A stretch of DNA of 64,000 bases from Catenovulum sediminis. Lineage in GTDB: Bacteria; Pseudomonadota; Gammaproteobacteria; Enterobacterales; Alteromonadaceae. A model generated the notes under the pieces. The model did not search any database. It was not told where the DNA came from and saw nothing but the letters and a program-made list of their open reading frames with translations. The stretch covers positions 744,001 to 808,000 of the forward strand of contig NZ_CP041660.1 in assembly GCF_007289895.1 (NCBI RefSeq), read 5' to 3'. Of this stretch, positions 1-9,067 are shown one piece after another (position 1 is the first letter of the stretch; each line of letters opens with the position of its first letter). The position numbers and the translations under genes were made by a program.

Positions 1-1
1 C

Positions 2-1408
2 TCTGTAATAGCCAATGAGTTAGAGCGCATTACTCAGCTTGCCAGAGATTGTGTGCAACAAATAAAACACTTATCAAGCGACCACCAAATCGAGCTGTCG
101 GTTTATTTGCCATTAATAAAAAAAATAATCAAAAGCACCCAGCTCATCGAACTGGCGCTTATTAAAAATGATACGCGCTTAGCATTAAAATTAAGCAAAG
201 CCGAACATAAAATAGATAAGTCTTACCGTAAAATTTTAAAAACATACACAACAGAACTCAAAAAACAGCAACATACCGAAGATCTGGTAACCGCATTGTT
301 TATTGCTCACGCGATAGAACAAATGGGAGATTGCCTGTTAAATATCAGTGAATCTATTATTTCCAATAACATAGGTCAGCCACTTGATCTTCAAAGATTC
401 CAAAGTCTACGTGACACGCTCAATAATTGGCTGGATGAAGACAAACTCGCTGAAATTGAACTCGCACAGATTGCGGAAACGCGCTCTGGCAGCGGTATAT
501 CCTCAGTACATTATATTGACGATAACAACGAGCAACAACTGGCGATTTTTAAAGATGGTGAGCGTAAAAAATTAAAAGAAGAATTTGATGGTGTGAAGCG
601 CTGGCACCGCATTTTTCCAGGAGTGGCTCCCCAAATACTCACCTACAAAAAAACTGGCGATAATGCAGCACTGCTCATTGAACACTTAGAGGGTATCACT
701 TTTGAAGAAATCGTACTGAATGTCCCTGAAGATATCATGCAATGCTCGCTACAAGCATTGGCTGAACGTTTAACCGATATTTGGCAAACGACTAAAAAAA
801 ATGAAATTGCCAATGCTGCTTTTTGTGCGCAAACCCAAAAGCGAATGGCTGATGTCTATGCAATACATCCAGAATTTTCACAACACAGCATAAATATTTG
901 TGGACACGCCCAATACGGCCTAAATGAACTGTTAAAACATGGAGAAGCACTAGAAACTGCTTACCCTGCTCCATTTACCGTCTTTATTCACGGTGACTTC
1001 AACGTCGATAACATCATTTATAATCATCCATCAAACAAAATTAACTTTATCGACGTACACCGCTCTCGTTATCAAGACTATGTGCAGGACGTTTCGGTTT
1101 TTATGGTGTCTCACTACCGGCTTCAGGTATTTGATACCCGCAGCCGCCAACGTATAAACCAACAAATCATTAATTTTTATCGATTTGCACAATCTTTTGC
1201 AGAAAAACATAACGACACCTTTTTTGAAATCAGGTTGGCATTTGGATTGGCGCGCTCGTTTGCAACGTCAACGCGATTTATCTTAGATCGCAATCTTTCA
1301 CAAAATATGTTTTATCGTGCACAGTACATACTGGCACAAGTAAATAAATTAAATTTTAAACAAGCAAAAAAATATAAATTGCCAATTTTGGAGTTATTTA
1401 GTGGCTAA
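2..1408 (+). CDS. PhoU-like / APH-type phosphotransferase fusion (5' truncated)
   Basis: The reading frame is open to the first base of the window, so the true start lies upstream; the GTG at 53 is not a convincing start. The N-terminal part (about 150 residues visible) is a helical, Glu/Lys-rich domain resembling PhoU-type helical bundles. The remainder is an aminoglycoside-phosphotransferase-like (APH/choline kinase fold) domain with the catalytic loop HGDFNVDN and the metal-binding FIDVHRS (residues about 320-345 of the visible protein). It probably phosphorylates a small molecule, but the substrate is unknown. It overlaps the ATP-grasp gene by 8 bp, so it is translationally coupled as the first visible gene of a seven-gene operon. 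The phosphotransferase fold is secure; the PhoU assignment is moderate. Confidence 0.75.
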   Translation, partial: SVIANELERITQLARDCVQQIKHLSSDHQIELSVYLPLIKKIIKSTQLIELALIKNDTRLALKLSKAEHKIDKSYRKILKTYTTELKKQQHTEDLVTALFIAHAIEQMGDCLLNISESIISNNIGQPLDLQRFQSLRDTLNNWLDEDKLAEIELAQIAETRSGSGISSVHYIDDNNEQQLAIFKDGERKKLKEEFDGVKRWHRIFPGVAPQILTYKKTGDNAALLIEHLEGITFEEIVLNVPEDIMQCSLQALAERLTDIWQTTKKNEIANAAFCAQTQKRMADVYAIHPEFSQHSINICGHAQYGLNELLKHGEALETAYPAPFTVFIHGDFNVDNIIYNHPSNKINFIDVHRSRYQDYVQDVSVFMVSHYRLQVFDTRSRQRINQQIINFYRFAQSFAEKHNDTFFEIRLAFGLARSFATSTRFILDRNLSQNMFYRAQYILAQVNKLNFKQAKKYKLPILELFSG

Positions 1409-2303
1409 CTTAAAAATAGGGGTTATTGGCTTACCCGGAAAATGGTCGAGCGAAGTCCTAGCGGATGCAGTCGCTGAAAAAACAGGCTATCGTTTATTAC
1501 TTGATATGGCAGAAGTGAAACTAGATACTGAAAGTAAAACGCTGACATACAAAAATATTGATTTAACGCAACTTGATGCCCTAATCGTAAAAAAAATCAG
1601 TGCAGAATATAGCCCACATGTACTCGACAAACTGGAATTGTTAAGAGTCGCAGAAAATCGCGGTGTACGTGTTTTTAGCCGTGCAGAAAATATTTTACGT
1701 TTGATAGACCGTTTAAGCTGCACTGTAACACTATGTAACCACGATATCCCAATGCCACCGACACAAGTTACAGAATCAATTGATGAAGCAATTAAAATTG
1801 TCGAACAATATCAGGAAGCGGTATTTAAGCCTTTATATTCGACCAAGGCACGTGGCATGTTCATCGCCAAAGCCAGCACAGCAGCAACAGAGCTTAAGCA
1901 GCAAATAACAGAGTTTAGTGCATCTAACCCTATGATGTACATTCAGAAAAAAATAGAACTGCCCGGTCAAGATTTGGGGATGGTATTTTTAGGTAATGAA
2001 TATCTAGGCTGTTATGCGCGTGTTTCGCAAAACAGCGCTTGGAACACCACAATTAATAGCGGCGGAAAATATGCGAATTACCAAGCTGATGACGAATTAA
2101 TTGCACTGGCACATAAAGCCCAAGTGCCATTTAATATGGATTTTACGACAGTCGATGTTGCACAAACACCTGACGGTCCGGTTGTATTTGAAGTCTCCGC
2201 TTTTGGAGGATTTAGAGGGGCAAAAGAAGGTATCGGAATTAATGCAGCAAATCTTTATGTGGATTATGTTGTTGAGCAAGTTTTACAAGGCAAACAAGTA
2301 TGA
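1401..2303 (+). CDS. ATP-grasp enzyme, GAK-system type
   Basis: A 300-residue RimK-like ATP-grasp ligase. The N-terminal pre-ATP-grasp domain occupies residues 1-95. The ATP-binding part includes VFKPLYSTKARGM (about 147-159), and the Mg/ATP-binding end is DFTTVDVAQ...VVFEVSAFGGF (about 250-275). Enzymes of this fold join a carboxylate to an amine or thiol through an acyl phosphate; the substrate here is unknown. The GTG start at 1401 has a GGAG ribosome site 7 nt upstream and overlaps the preceding stop. The next gene overlaps its own stop. The pairing with an HprK-related kinase is the defining feature of the family named 'GAK system' in TIGRFAM/NCBIfam (from memory, not searched). Confidence 0.82.
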   Translation: MANLKIGVIGLPGKWSSEVLADAVAEKTGYRLLLDMAEVKLDTESKTLTYKNIDLTQLDALIVKKISAEYSPHVLDKLELLRVAENRGVRVFSRAENILRLIDRLSCTVTLCNHDIPMPPTQVTESIDEAIKIVEQYQEAVFKPLYSTKARGMFIAKASTAATELKQQITEFSASNPMMYIQKKIELPGQDLGMVFLGNEYLGCYARVSQNSAWNTTINSGGKYANYQADDELIALAHKAQVPFNMDFTTVDVAQTPDGPVVFEVSAFGGFRGAKEGIGINAANLYVDYVVEQVLQGKQV

Positions 2304-3412
2304 TGAGTAAGTTGAATAACCTTCAAGAAACTATTGAACAACTCACAAAAAATGCAGCTATTTCTTCAGCGAGATATTCTTTTGTGTTACAGGTTGTTGA
2401 CTACTACTTTGAAATATCGAGCAATTCAGAACAAATATGCCATCAACTGCAAACATATTTTGCACACTTGCCACAGCCATCATCAGCTGAAAATTGCATT
2501 AAAATCATTATATTGCAAACCGAAGCCGCATCATTAAATATAAACTGGCTGGACTGGCGGCGAGAAGCAGGAAAATCAGGTCGCAAAGACATGTATTTCG
2601 ACTTTGAAAATACGCGCCTGATCTATAAATACAGAACCGGCATGACATTTTTACAAAATGAGACCTTGAAACTTGCTGTTGGTCCATGTTTAGAAAACCT
2701 GAATCAAATTGTGAATTTCATAAACAACCAATATATGAATCAAATACAGCACGAAGATTGGCTTATCTGTCACGCATCCGCCTGCGCTTATCAAAATACA
2801 GCATTATCTTTTGCAGGTTATTCGGGCGGTGGAAAATCAACCATTATGTTGCACCTGCTCAATCAACAAGGTTTTAAATTTATTAGCAATGATAGGCTAT
2901 TCATCAAAAATAAAAACAACCAACTTATTGCCCGTGGAATACCCAAATTACCCAGAGTTAACCCTGGCACTTTACTCAACAATAGCAAACTAAAAACCAT
3001 CTTATCTGATTCAGAAGTAAAAAAGTTTGAGCAATTATCAGAGGATGAATTGTGGCAGCTTGAACACAAATATGATGTTGATGTCAGTCAGGTCTATGGT
3101 TCAGATAAATTTGCTGACAACCAGCCACTTAGTGCACTATTCATTCTCAATTGGTCGCATACATTAGATGAACCCACATTGGTTCAATCTATCGATATTG
3201 CTGAAAAAACGCACCTCTTATCGGCTATCATGAAATCTCCCGGCCCTTTTTATCAAGATAAATCGGGTGTTTTTCTAGAAAATCAAAATAAACCCGATGC
3301 CAAGGTTTATACTGAATGTTTAAAAGATATACAATTATTTGAAGTCACGGGTGGTGTGAATTTCGCAACATTGAGAAATTTTTGCACTCAATTCCTTGCA
3401 GAGCAAAAGTAA
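2300..3412 (+). CDS. HprK-related kinase B (GAK system)
   Basis: A 370-residue protein with a P-loop GYSGGGKST at residues 173-181. This is followed by a hydrophobic stretch and SNDR, as in the HPr kinase/phosphorylase C-terminal fold. The N-terminal 150 residues are specific to the subgroup and lack the HprK N-terminal domain. It is probably a phosphotransferase acting on a small molecule or a partner protein; there is no evidence that it acts on HPr. The ATG at 2300 overlaps the ATP-grasp stop (ATGATG; the second ATG is equally possible), indicating translational coupling. Always finding this kinase beside an ATP-grasp gene is what named the GAK family. The next gene starts 9 bp downstream. 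Confidence 0.8.
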   Translation: MMSKLNNLQETIEQLTKNAAISSARYSFVLQVVDYYFEISSNSEQICHQLQTYFAHLPQPSSAENCIKIIILQTEAASLNINWLDWRREAGKSGRKDMYFDFENTRLIYKYRTGMTFLQNETLKLAVGPCLENLNQIVNFINNQYMNQIQHEDWLICHASACAYQNTALSFAGYSGGGKSTIMLHLLNQQGFKFISNDRLFIKNKNNQLIARGIPKLPRVNPGTLLNNSKLKTILSDSEVKKFEQLSEDELWQLEHKYDVDVSQVYGSDKFADNQPLSALFILNWSHTLDEPTLVQSIDIAEKTHLLSAIMKSPGPFYQDKSGVFLENQNKPDAKVYTECLKDIQLFEVTGGVNFATLRNFCTQFLAEQK

Positions 3413-3421
3413 CGGTTCTTT

Positions 3422-4438
3422 ATGCCTAAACAACTTATTCTGGTGCGTCAGGGAAAACGCGCAAATACCAGCTTGATGCAAAACCTGTTAAGCAAATCAC
3501 GCACCCCTAAACTCACTGCGCCGCTGAGCGACAAGGGTAAGCGTTCGTCGCAACGTTTAGGTGTCTGGTTAGCGCAAAACCAATTTCAACCGGATGAAGT
3601 CATCAGTTCAACCGCTGAATCAGCCGTAACATCAGCTGAAAAAATGCTAAAAGCCATGGGGTTGAGTGTCAACAAACTTAGAATCAATAAAAAGTTATAT
3701 AAAAGCTCTCATCAGGAACTTTTATTACTCTTACAATCGCTCCCCGAATCGGCCAACCGAATCATTCTTGTCACCAACAATAAGATATTAGAACGTCTAC
3801 TTAGTATTTTATTAGGCCAAGCGGCACTGCAAAAACATACCAGTCGAGATGGCAAGTTGTTTAAGTCTTCCAGTGTCGCCGTATTAAACATAACCAGCGA
3901 GTGGCGTTCAATTGCTGAAAAAAAGGTAGATTTATTAACTTTACAGCACAAAGACGCTTACCAAAAATCTTTCCCCTACCCGAATATTGAGGGTACGGAG
4001 CGCAGAATCAGACCTGCCTATTATTATCAACAATCAGCTGTTATCCCTTACCGTAAAAAGAAAAATAGCTTACAAATACTGTTAATCAGCAATAGCCGCA
4101 ATACCAGCTGGGTAATTCCAAAAGGTATTCACGAGCCAGGCTTAAGTGCACAAGAATCTGCTGCGAAAGAAGCGTTTGAAGAGGCAGGAATTGAAGGCAT
4201 TATAGAAGACACAGAAATTGGTTACTATCAATACGAAAAATGGCAGGCCAATTGTCAAGTTGTTGTCTATCCGATGCAAGTATTGCAAGTGCTGGCAAAA
4301 AACAAGTGGCCAGAATCACACCGAGTTCGCCGCTGGGTGACACCAGAGCAAGCTTGTGAACTGGTGAATCAATCCGCACTCGTCCCACTTATACAACAAC
4401 TGGTAGCCAACATGTCATCACAGCTAAAAACTGAGTAA
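3422..4438 (+). CDS. Degenerate histidine-phosphatase domain fused to Nudix hydrolase
   Basis: 338 residues in two domains. Residues 1-165 have the histidine phosphatase (SixA/phosphoglycerate-mutase) fold. However, the catalytic RHG is RQG (Gln10), and the second catalytic His region reads LVTNN (residues 116-120), so both essential histidines are missing and the domain should be inactive. Residues 205-330 form a Nudix domain. Its box runs from G235 to I257 and keeps KEAFEEAG, with the metal-binding Glu250, Glu253 and Glu254; the first Glu of the consensus is Leu241 and the Arg is Lys249. The WVIPKG lead-in resembles diphosphoinositol-polyphosphate or diadenosine-polyphosphate hydrolases. 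SixA-Nudix fusions such as mycobacterial MutT1 are known. It likely hydrolyses a nucleoside- or polyol-pyrophosphate made or used by its neighbours. Confidence 0.82.
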   Translation: MPKQLILVRQGKRANTSLMQNLLSKSRTPKLTAPLSDKGKRSSQRLGVWLAQNQFQPDEVISSTAESAVTSAEKMLKAMGLSVNKLRINKKLYKSSHQELLLLLQSLPESANRIILVTNNKILERLLSILLGQAALQKHTSRDGKLFKSSSVAVLNITSEWRSIAEKKVDLLTLQHKDAYQKSFPYPNIEGTERRIRPAYYYQQSAVIPYRKKKNSLQILLISNSRNTSWVIPKGIHEPGLSAQESAAKEAFEEAGIEGIIEDTEIGYYQYEKWQANCQVVVYPMQVLQVLAKNKWPESHRVRRWVTPEQACELVNQSALVPLIQQLVANMSSQLKTE

Positions 4439-4443
4439 AGCAC

Positions 4444-5142
4444 ATGCCACAAACCTATATCGCGTTAATCAGACATGCTCAATATCACCAGCGCGCAAAT
4501 ACGCCCAGCGCTTTTCAACCTTACCCTTTAACCGAGGCAGGTGAAAAACAAAGCAGACAGTGTGCGTTAGCGTTAAATGATTTTTGCCAACAACATCACT
4601 CAGCCATTACTCAAATTCACAGTTCAACGCTGCTTCGTGCTTGGCAAACAGCGCAATTGTGCATGAACTCACTTGCACCACAATTTAACTCAGCGAATAA
4701 AATAATCGAATCGGATGCGCTGTGTGAGCGTAGTGTTGGCAGTTTAGCGAACCTGACAATCAACGAGATAGAAGACATAATAAAAAAAGATCCTAGGCTT
4801 CAAAGCCCCATACCTCATTGGAAATCAGACAGTTACTATCGGCTTCCCTACCCAGGTGCGGAATCGTTAATACAAGCCGGTGAACGAGTTGCACAATATA
4901 TAAAACAACAAATAAATAGCCAAAGCACGATGCAAAAAAATCAACTAATATTGTTTTTTGCGCATGGCGCGTCATTACGACATGCTGCATACCAACTGGG
5001 CATTTTAAAATTTGAGCAAATTAAACAACTGAGTATGTTTCATGCACAGCCCGTTATTTTTCATTTAAACGATAGTGCACCGCTATTACCAGTTTATGGC
5101 GATTGGAAAGTCAGAAGTCAATCTAGTGAATATAGAGATTAA
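4444..5142 (+). CDS. Histidine phosphatase family protein
   Basis: 232 residues with an intact histidine phosphatase signature: LIRHAQ near residue 10 (the phospho-accepting His) and FAHGASLRH near residue 176 (the second catalytic His). It differs from the upstream paralogue, whose histidines are lost, so this copy probably supplies the phosphatase activity of the operon. It starts 5 bp after the Nudix fusion gene and ends 3 bp before the metallophosphoesterase gene. The natural substrate is unknown; the context suggests a phosphorylated small molecule rather than a phosphohistidine protein. Confidence 0.82.
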   Translation: MPQTYIALIRHAQYHQRANTPSAFQPYPLTEAGEKQSRQCALALNDFCQQHHSAITQIHSSTLLRAWQTAQLCMNSLAPQFNSANKIIESDALCERSVGSLANLTINEIEDIIKKDPRLQSPIPHWKSDSYYRLPYPGAESLIQAGERVAQYIKQQINSQSTMQKNQLILFFAHGASLRHAAYQLGILKFEQIKQLSMFHAQPVIFHLNDSAPLLPVYGDWKVRSQSSEYRD

Positions 5143-5145
5143 ATT

Positions 5146-6465
5146 ATGTTATTAAAAACACTGCCTAATTTCGCAAATCAACAATGGCTCGCTGCACAAT
5201 TGCCCGTTGAAACAGAAAACTGGCTAGATGGCAAAAAATATGCGGTTAGAAAGTGCAAAAGTAACTATACAAAAGCTAAAGAGTCAGTGTTGGCCTTGTT
5301 AAAAACAACCGAGTGGAAATGGCCCAAGCGCCCAGTTATTTTTATTACGGATTTACATGCCGACGCCAATGCGCTCACTCACTCTTTATTAGCAAGTGGT
5401 GGGATTGAAATAACGAATAAAGGTAAAAACTTTAAGCTCACTGAGTTTGGTAAAAAAGCACTTTTTATATTTGGCGGTGACTTTTTTGATAAAGGGCCCA
5501 GTAACCTAGAACTTTTAAGAGCACTACACCAACTCATCAAAACGGGTGCGCGTGTGCGCCTGATAGCCGGCAACCATGATATCCGAGTATTGTTTGGTAT
5601 GCGCAGTGTCGGTCAAACAGATGATCCTAGAAATGCGCATTTTTTCATCCGTATGGGTGCCAAGGCCGTCCCTTTCTTACAAGAAATTAAAGAACAATAT
5701 CTAACAAAAACAGACTTAAAAAACACCCCCGAACAAGCGCAATGTGAAAGAATGCTATATCCTCAGGAGAACTGGTGGCAACAATTTCCGCAGTTAGCCA
5801 CTTGGGTTATGCCTCAGGTTGCCATCGACAGAGAAATGCAAAAGATAAATAAAAAAGTCGAGCGCTTTTCACACGTCTGCAGTCAACATCAATTAACAGT
5901 GCGTGAAGCCTATGCCGCAGCAATCAAATGGCAACAGCTATTTTTACAACCAGACGGCGAGTTTTATTGGTTTTTTAAAAGATTAAAGCTCGCCCATAAA
6001 ACCGGCTCATTGTTGTATGTACATGCTGGATTGGACGATCGTACTGCAACCATGTTAAATGAATTTGGTGTCAGTCACATCAATAACAGCTTTAAAGAAC
6101 AGTTAAATGGTAGCCCGTTTGAGTTTTATTACGGTCCTCTGGCCAACACAATTAGAACGAAATACCGAGTTGTCGATATGCCACTGACAGAAGTTGGGAC
6201 AGAGCAAGCGCATCAAGCTGGCATTTATGCAATTATGCACGGCCACAGAAATTTGCATCATGGTCAAAGAATTGCAATCCGTAAACAATTATTACATTTT
6301 GAATGTGACGTGACTTTAGACATCAACTCCAGACAAAAAGAAAGACTTTCGGGTTCCGGAGCTGGTGCGACATTAATCACTCCACAAGCTGAAATTATAG
6401 GGATCAGCACAGATTATAAACATATTAAAGTATTCCAACCGGAGAAAATAAAACAGCATGGATAA
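5146..6465 (+). CDS. Metallophosphoesterase
   Basis: 439 residues with all calcineurin-like metal motifs in order: DLHAD (Asp69, His71), GGDFFDKG (Asp112), GNHD (143-145), a later VHAG and HGH. It belongs to the PPP-like metallophosphoesterases that include bis(5'-nucleosyl)-tetraphosphatases and protein phosphatases. At 439 residues it is longer than a minimal domain; the extra length is a helical insert between GNHD and the C-terminal metal ligands. It lies in the GAK operon 3 bp after the histidine phosphatase and overlaps the amphi-Trp gene by 8 bp. A role in removing phosphate from the same unknown metabolite is inference. Confidence 0.85.
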   Translation: MLLKTLPNFANQQWLAAQLPVETENWLDGKKYAVRKCKSNYTKAKESVLALLKTTEWKWPKRPVIFITDLHADANALTHSLLASGGIEITNKGKNFKLTEFGKKALFIFGGDFFDKGPSNLELLRALHQLIKTGARVRLIAGNHDIRVLFGMRSVGQTDDPRNAHFFIRMGAKAVPFLQEIKEQYLTKTDLKNTPEQAQCERMLYPQENWWQQFPQLATWVMPQVAIDREMQKINKKVERFSHVCSQHQLTVREAYAAAIKWQQLFLQPDGEFYWFFKRLKLAHKTGSLLYVHAGLDDRTATMLNEFGVSHINNSFKEQLNGSPFEFYYGPLANTIRTKYRVVDMPLTEVGTEQAHQAGIYAIMHGHRNLHHGQRIAIRKQLLHFECDVTLDINSRQKERLSGSGAGATLITPQAEIIGISTDYKHIKVFQPEKIKQHG

Positions 6466-6736
6466 AAAAAATACAAATTTCCACTACGCATCATTACACG
6501 ATACCAACAGCTTAATCGAAATTCTGGAAAGTATCACTGAAGGCTTAAAAACAGGCACGCTGGAGTTCAGTGACGAGGAGAGTAAAATTCAGCTAAAACC
6601 TGAAGGGTTAATGCAGTTAAAGCTCTCGGCCAGCAAAGACAACAATAAAAATAAATTCAACTTAAAAGTCAGCTGGCAACAACCAACTGACTTAACAACA
6701 AAAGGCCCGTTAAAAATTCAAAGTAAAAAAGTCTAG
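6458..6736 (+). CDS. Amphi-Trp domain protein
   Basis: A 92-residue protein matching the amphi-Trp family. It has an amphipathic helix (about residues 18-32, SLIEILESITEGLKTG), an acidic/Gln-rich middle, and a C-terminal strand ending in the hallmark SWQQP (Trp73). This family is a recurring companion of GAK operons; its biochemical role is unknown. The ATG lies inside the end of the metallophosphoesterase gene (8 bp overlap), so translation is coupled. The stop codon overlaps the stop of the convergent solute-binding-protein remnant on the other strand, sharing CTAG at 6733-6736. Confidence 0.78.
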   Translation: MDKKNTNFHYASLHDTNSLIEILESITEGLKTGTLEFSDEESKIQLKPEGLMQLKLSASKDNNKNKFNLKVSWQQPTDLTTKGPLKIQSKKV

Positions 6737-7580
6737 TCTATTTTAAACCACAATTTTTTATCATCAAACGGCGTTGCGGCTGGCATATTCGGGTTTGAGA
6801 TTCTAAAAATCTTGCGCCTTTCTAGCTCAGCATTTTTCAACGCTTGCGATATCATGGGGTTGCTGTAAAAGAATTCATCAAATGAACCGTCTTCAATCAT
6901 TTCCAATAAACCATTTTCTATCGCTTGGGCCAGTTTAAAATTATTAGAATTTACAAAAAAGTAAGCCGCCAATGGATAAACTAATAATAAATCTTCTTCT
7001 ACCGTTAAATTTAATTCTGGCCTGCTGGCAACTTCCGCAAACGGTTCGTGCACACCGCGTGGAAATAGATCGAACCGGCCACCTTCTAACATATAAAACA
7101 AGTTATGATATTTTGTTGTCGTCACAACATTTAAACCCGCTGCATTGAGCACCTTAGTATCGGCCCAATTAGCTCCCTGCCCCATTTTAAACTCAGCCAA
7201 ATCACTGAGTGAACGCACATTAGAAAATCTATGTTGTTCACCTTGGCGAATGATAAAAATTCGATGGCCTAATAATCCTTTAAATAAAGGGATACGAATG
7301 GGTAGCATGATTTTTTCATATTCTTTGTTCGTGCCCCCCACATCACATCAATTTCACCGGATTGAATATAGTTAATCAACTGCCCTTCATTAAGTCTTGT
7401 TTGCGCATGATTAAATTTGTATTGATTGTCGGGATCGCGTGAAAGCGCTTCCGTTAAAAGCTTTAGTTGGTACTGGTCGTTTGACTGATCAGCTTTTGTA
7501 ATATTGAGTGTAATTTGTTTAGCACTGGCTGAAAAAACAGCCATCCAGGCCAATAAAATACAGGTAAAAAAACTTCGCAT
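6733..7580 (-). pseudogene. Periplasmic solute-binding protein (family 3-like), frameshifted
   Basis: A signal peptide (MRSFFTCILLAWMAVFSASA) starts at 7580; ATG 7592 is also possible. It leads into a type 2 periplasmic binding fold without the usual transport-operon neighbours. The N-terminal frame reads ...GEIDVMWG and then diverges. The matching continuation GGTNKEYEKIMLPIRIP is in the next frame, from about 7341 down to the TAG at 6733. The break coincides with a run of six G on the coding strand (C run at 7334-7339); seven would restore one protein of about 280 residues. No partner permease is adjacent, so it may be a stand-alone sensor or binding protein. It may be a sequencing error rather than a dead gene. 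Confidence 0.75.
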
Positions 7581-7707
7581 GTGTGTTTCCATAAAATATT
7601 TTAGTTATCAGATTAATCCTAATATATGTTACACGAAGTTACAAAGATGCTGACAATATTTATTTAATGAAAACGTATGGAATACAGGAAAATAACATAT
7701 AGGGGAA

Positions 7708-7798
7708 TGGCGGTGAGGGAGGGATTTGAACCCTCGATACGCTATTAACGTATACACGAGTTCCAGTCGTGCGCTTTCAGCCGCTCAGCCACCTCACC
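7708..7798 (-). tRNA. tRNA-Ser (GGA)
   Basis: On the minus strand the sequence begins GGTGAGGTGGCTGAG and ends CCTCACCGCCA, with an encoded CCA at 7708-7710. It has the long variable arm of a class II tRNA, a TTCAAAT T-loop and the anticodon GGA (complement of 7762-7764). The acceptor stem GGTGAGG/CCTCACC is perfect. Confidence 0.96.
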
Positions 7799-7818
7799 GT
7801 GTTTTGAAAGCGGGCTGA

Positions 7819-7847
7819 ATAATAGGTAAATCAGCCCCTTTTGGCAA
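7819..7847 (-). promoter_or_regulatory. Sigma-70 promoter of tRNA-Ser
   Basis: On the minus strand, TTGCCA is followed by a 17-base spacer and TATTAT, about 20 bases upstream of the mature 5' end of tRNA-Ser. The spacing is ideal and the sequence after the -10 box is GC-containing, as is common for stable-RNA promoters. Confidence 0.7.
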
Positions 7848-7926
7848 GCCTTGTTTAATTAAAATGGCTTGAAATTGTATCAACTGCCTAATTAACAACC
7901 GATAGTGACAAAATTAATAGGCTACT

Positions 7927-8997
7927 TTACGCGTTACCTTTTACTTTCATCTTAAGTTCTGCAGCAAAATTAAGCATGCGGTCGAGAGGCAGCAAAGCTT
8001 TTTCACGTAATGCCTCATCGACAAAAATTTCATGCTCAGACAAGTCTTCCGCGATCAATGCATTTTCAATCGCAACCAAACCATTCATTGCCATCCACGG
8101 ACAATGCGCACAACTCTTACAGGTTGCGCCGTTACCGCCTGTAGGTGCTTCAATAAATGTTTTATGCGGTGCTAATTGTTGCATCTTGTAAAAAATGCCT
8201 TTATCCGTTGCCACGATAAACATTTCATTTTCCAGTTCCTGACTCGCTTTAATCAGTTGACTGGTAGAGCCCACTGCGTCGGCTAATTCAATCACAGATG
8301 CCGGCGACTCAGGGTGAACTAATACTGCGGCTTGCGGATACATAGATTTAAGCTCATGCAAGTGTTTAGCTTTAAATTCATCATGAACGATACAAGCGCC
8401 ATTCCATTTAAGCATTTCTGTACCGGTTTGTTGTTCAATATATGCACCTAAATGTTTGTCCGGACCCCAGATTATTTTGTGCCCTTCACTGTCTAAGTGA
8501 TCGACAATCTCAAGTGCGATAGATGAAGTAACCACCCAATCAGCACGCGCTTTAACTGCAGCAGATGTATTGGCATAAACAACCACGGTATGATCTGGGT
8601 GTGCATCACAAAATTCACTGAATTCTTTTTCTGGGCAGCCCAAATCAAGCGAACAAGTCGCTTCCAACGTTGGCATAAACACGCGTTTTTCTGGACTTAA
8701 TATTTTTGCTGTTTCCCCCATAAAACGTACGCCAGCCACAATCAAAGTTTTTGCTGGATGGTCACGACCAAAACGGGCCATTTCAAGTGAGTCAGATACA
8801 CAACCGCCGGTTTCTTCAGCCAATGCCTGAATTTCAGGATCTGTGTAATAATGAGCAACTAACACAGCATCTTTTTCAGCCAATAATGCTTTGATACGTG
8901 CTTTATATTCAGCTTTTTGCTCAGAAGTTAAAGGGACTGGTTTTGCAGGGAAATTAAATTCGTACCCTGCATTTAACTCAATTTGTGCCATTTGCAT
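7927..8997 (-). CDS. nadA: Quinolinate synthase NadA
   Basis: 356 residues, the usual length for the NadA group with three-cysteine [4Fe-4S] binding. NadA condenses iminoaspartate with dihydroxyacetone phosphate to quinolinate in de novo NAD synthesis. Cluster cysteines are visible in [20 protein letters not shown] and [13 protein letters not shown]; the substrate-binding segment [11 protein letters not shown] lies near residue 45. The start is ATG 8997 (MQMAQIEL); the internal Met at 8991 is an alternative, with an AGGAAAG-like site a little upstream. It is transcribed away from the psp genes' upstream promoter, 70 bp after phhB, so read-through from phhB is possible. No nadB or nadC is adjacent. 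Confidence 0.97.
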   Translation of the reverse strand: MQMAQIELNAGYEFNFPAKPVPLTSEQKAEYKARIKALLAEKDAVLVAHYYTDPEIQALAEETGGCVSDSLEMARFGRDHPAKTLIVAGVRFMGETAKILSPEKRVFMPTLEATCSLDLGCPEKEFSEFCDAHPDHTVVVYANTSAAVKARADWVVTSSIALEIVDHLDSEGHKIIWGPDKHLGAYIEQQTGTEMLKWNGACIVHDEFKAKHLHELKSMYPQAAVLVHPESPASVIELADAVGSTSQLIKASQELENEMFIVATDKGIFYKMQQLAPHKTFIEAPTGGNGATCKSCAHCPWMAMNGLVAIENALIAEDLSEHEIFVDEALREKALLPLDRMLNFAAELKMKVKGNA

Positions 8998-9067
8998 TCT
9001 TTCTTCAGTAAGGAAAACTGCGGCGAATTATACGCTATCCTATCTCGAAAAGGTATACTTCTAATGG

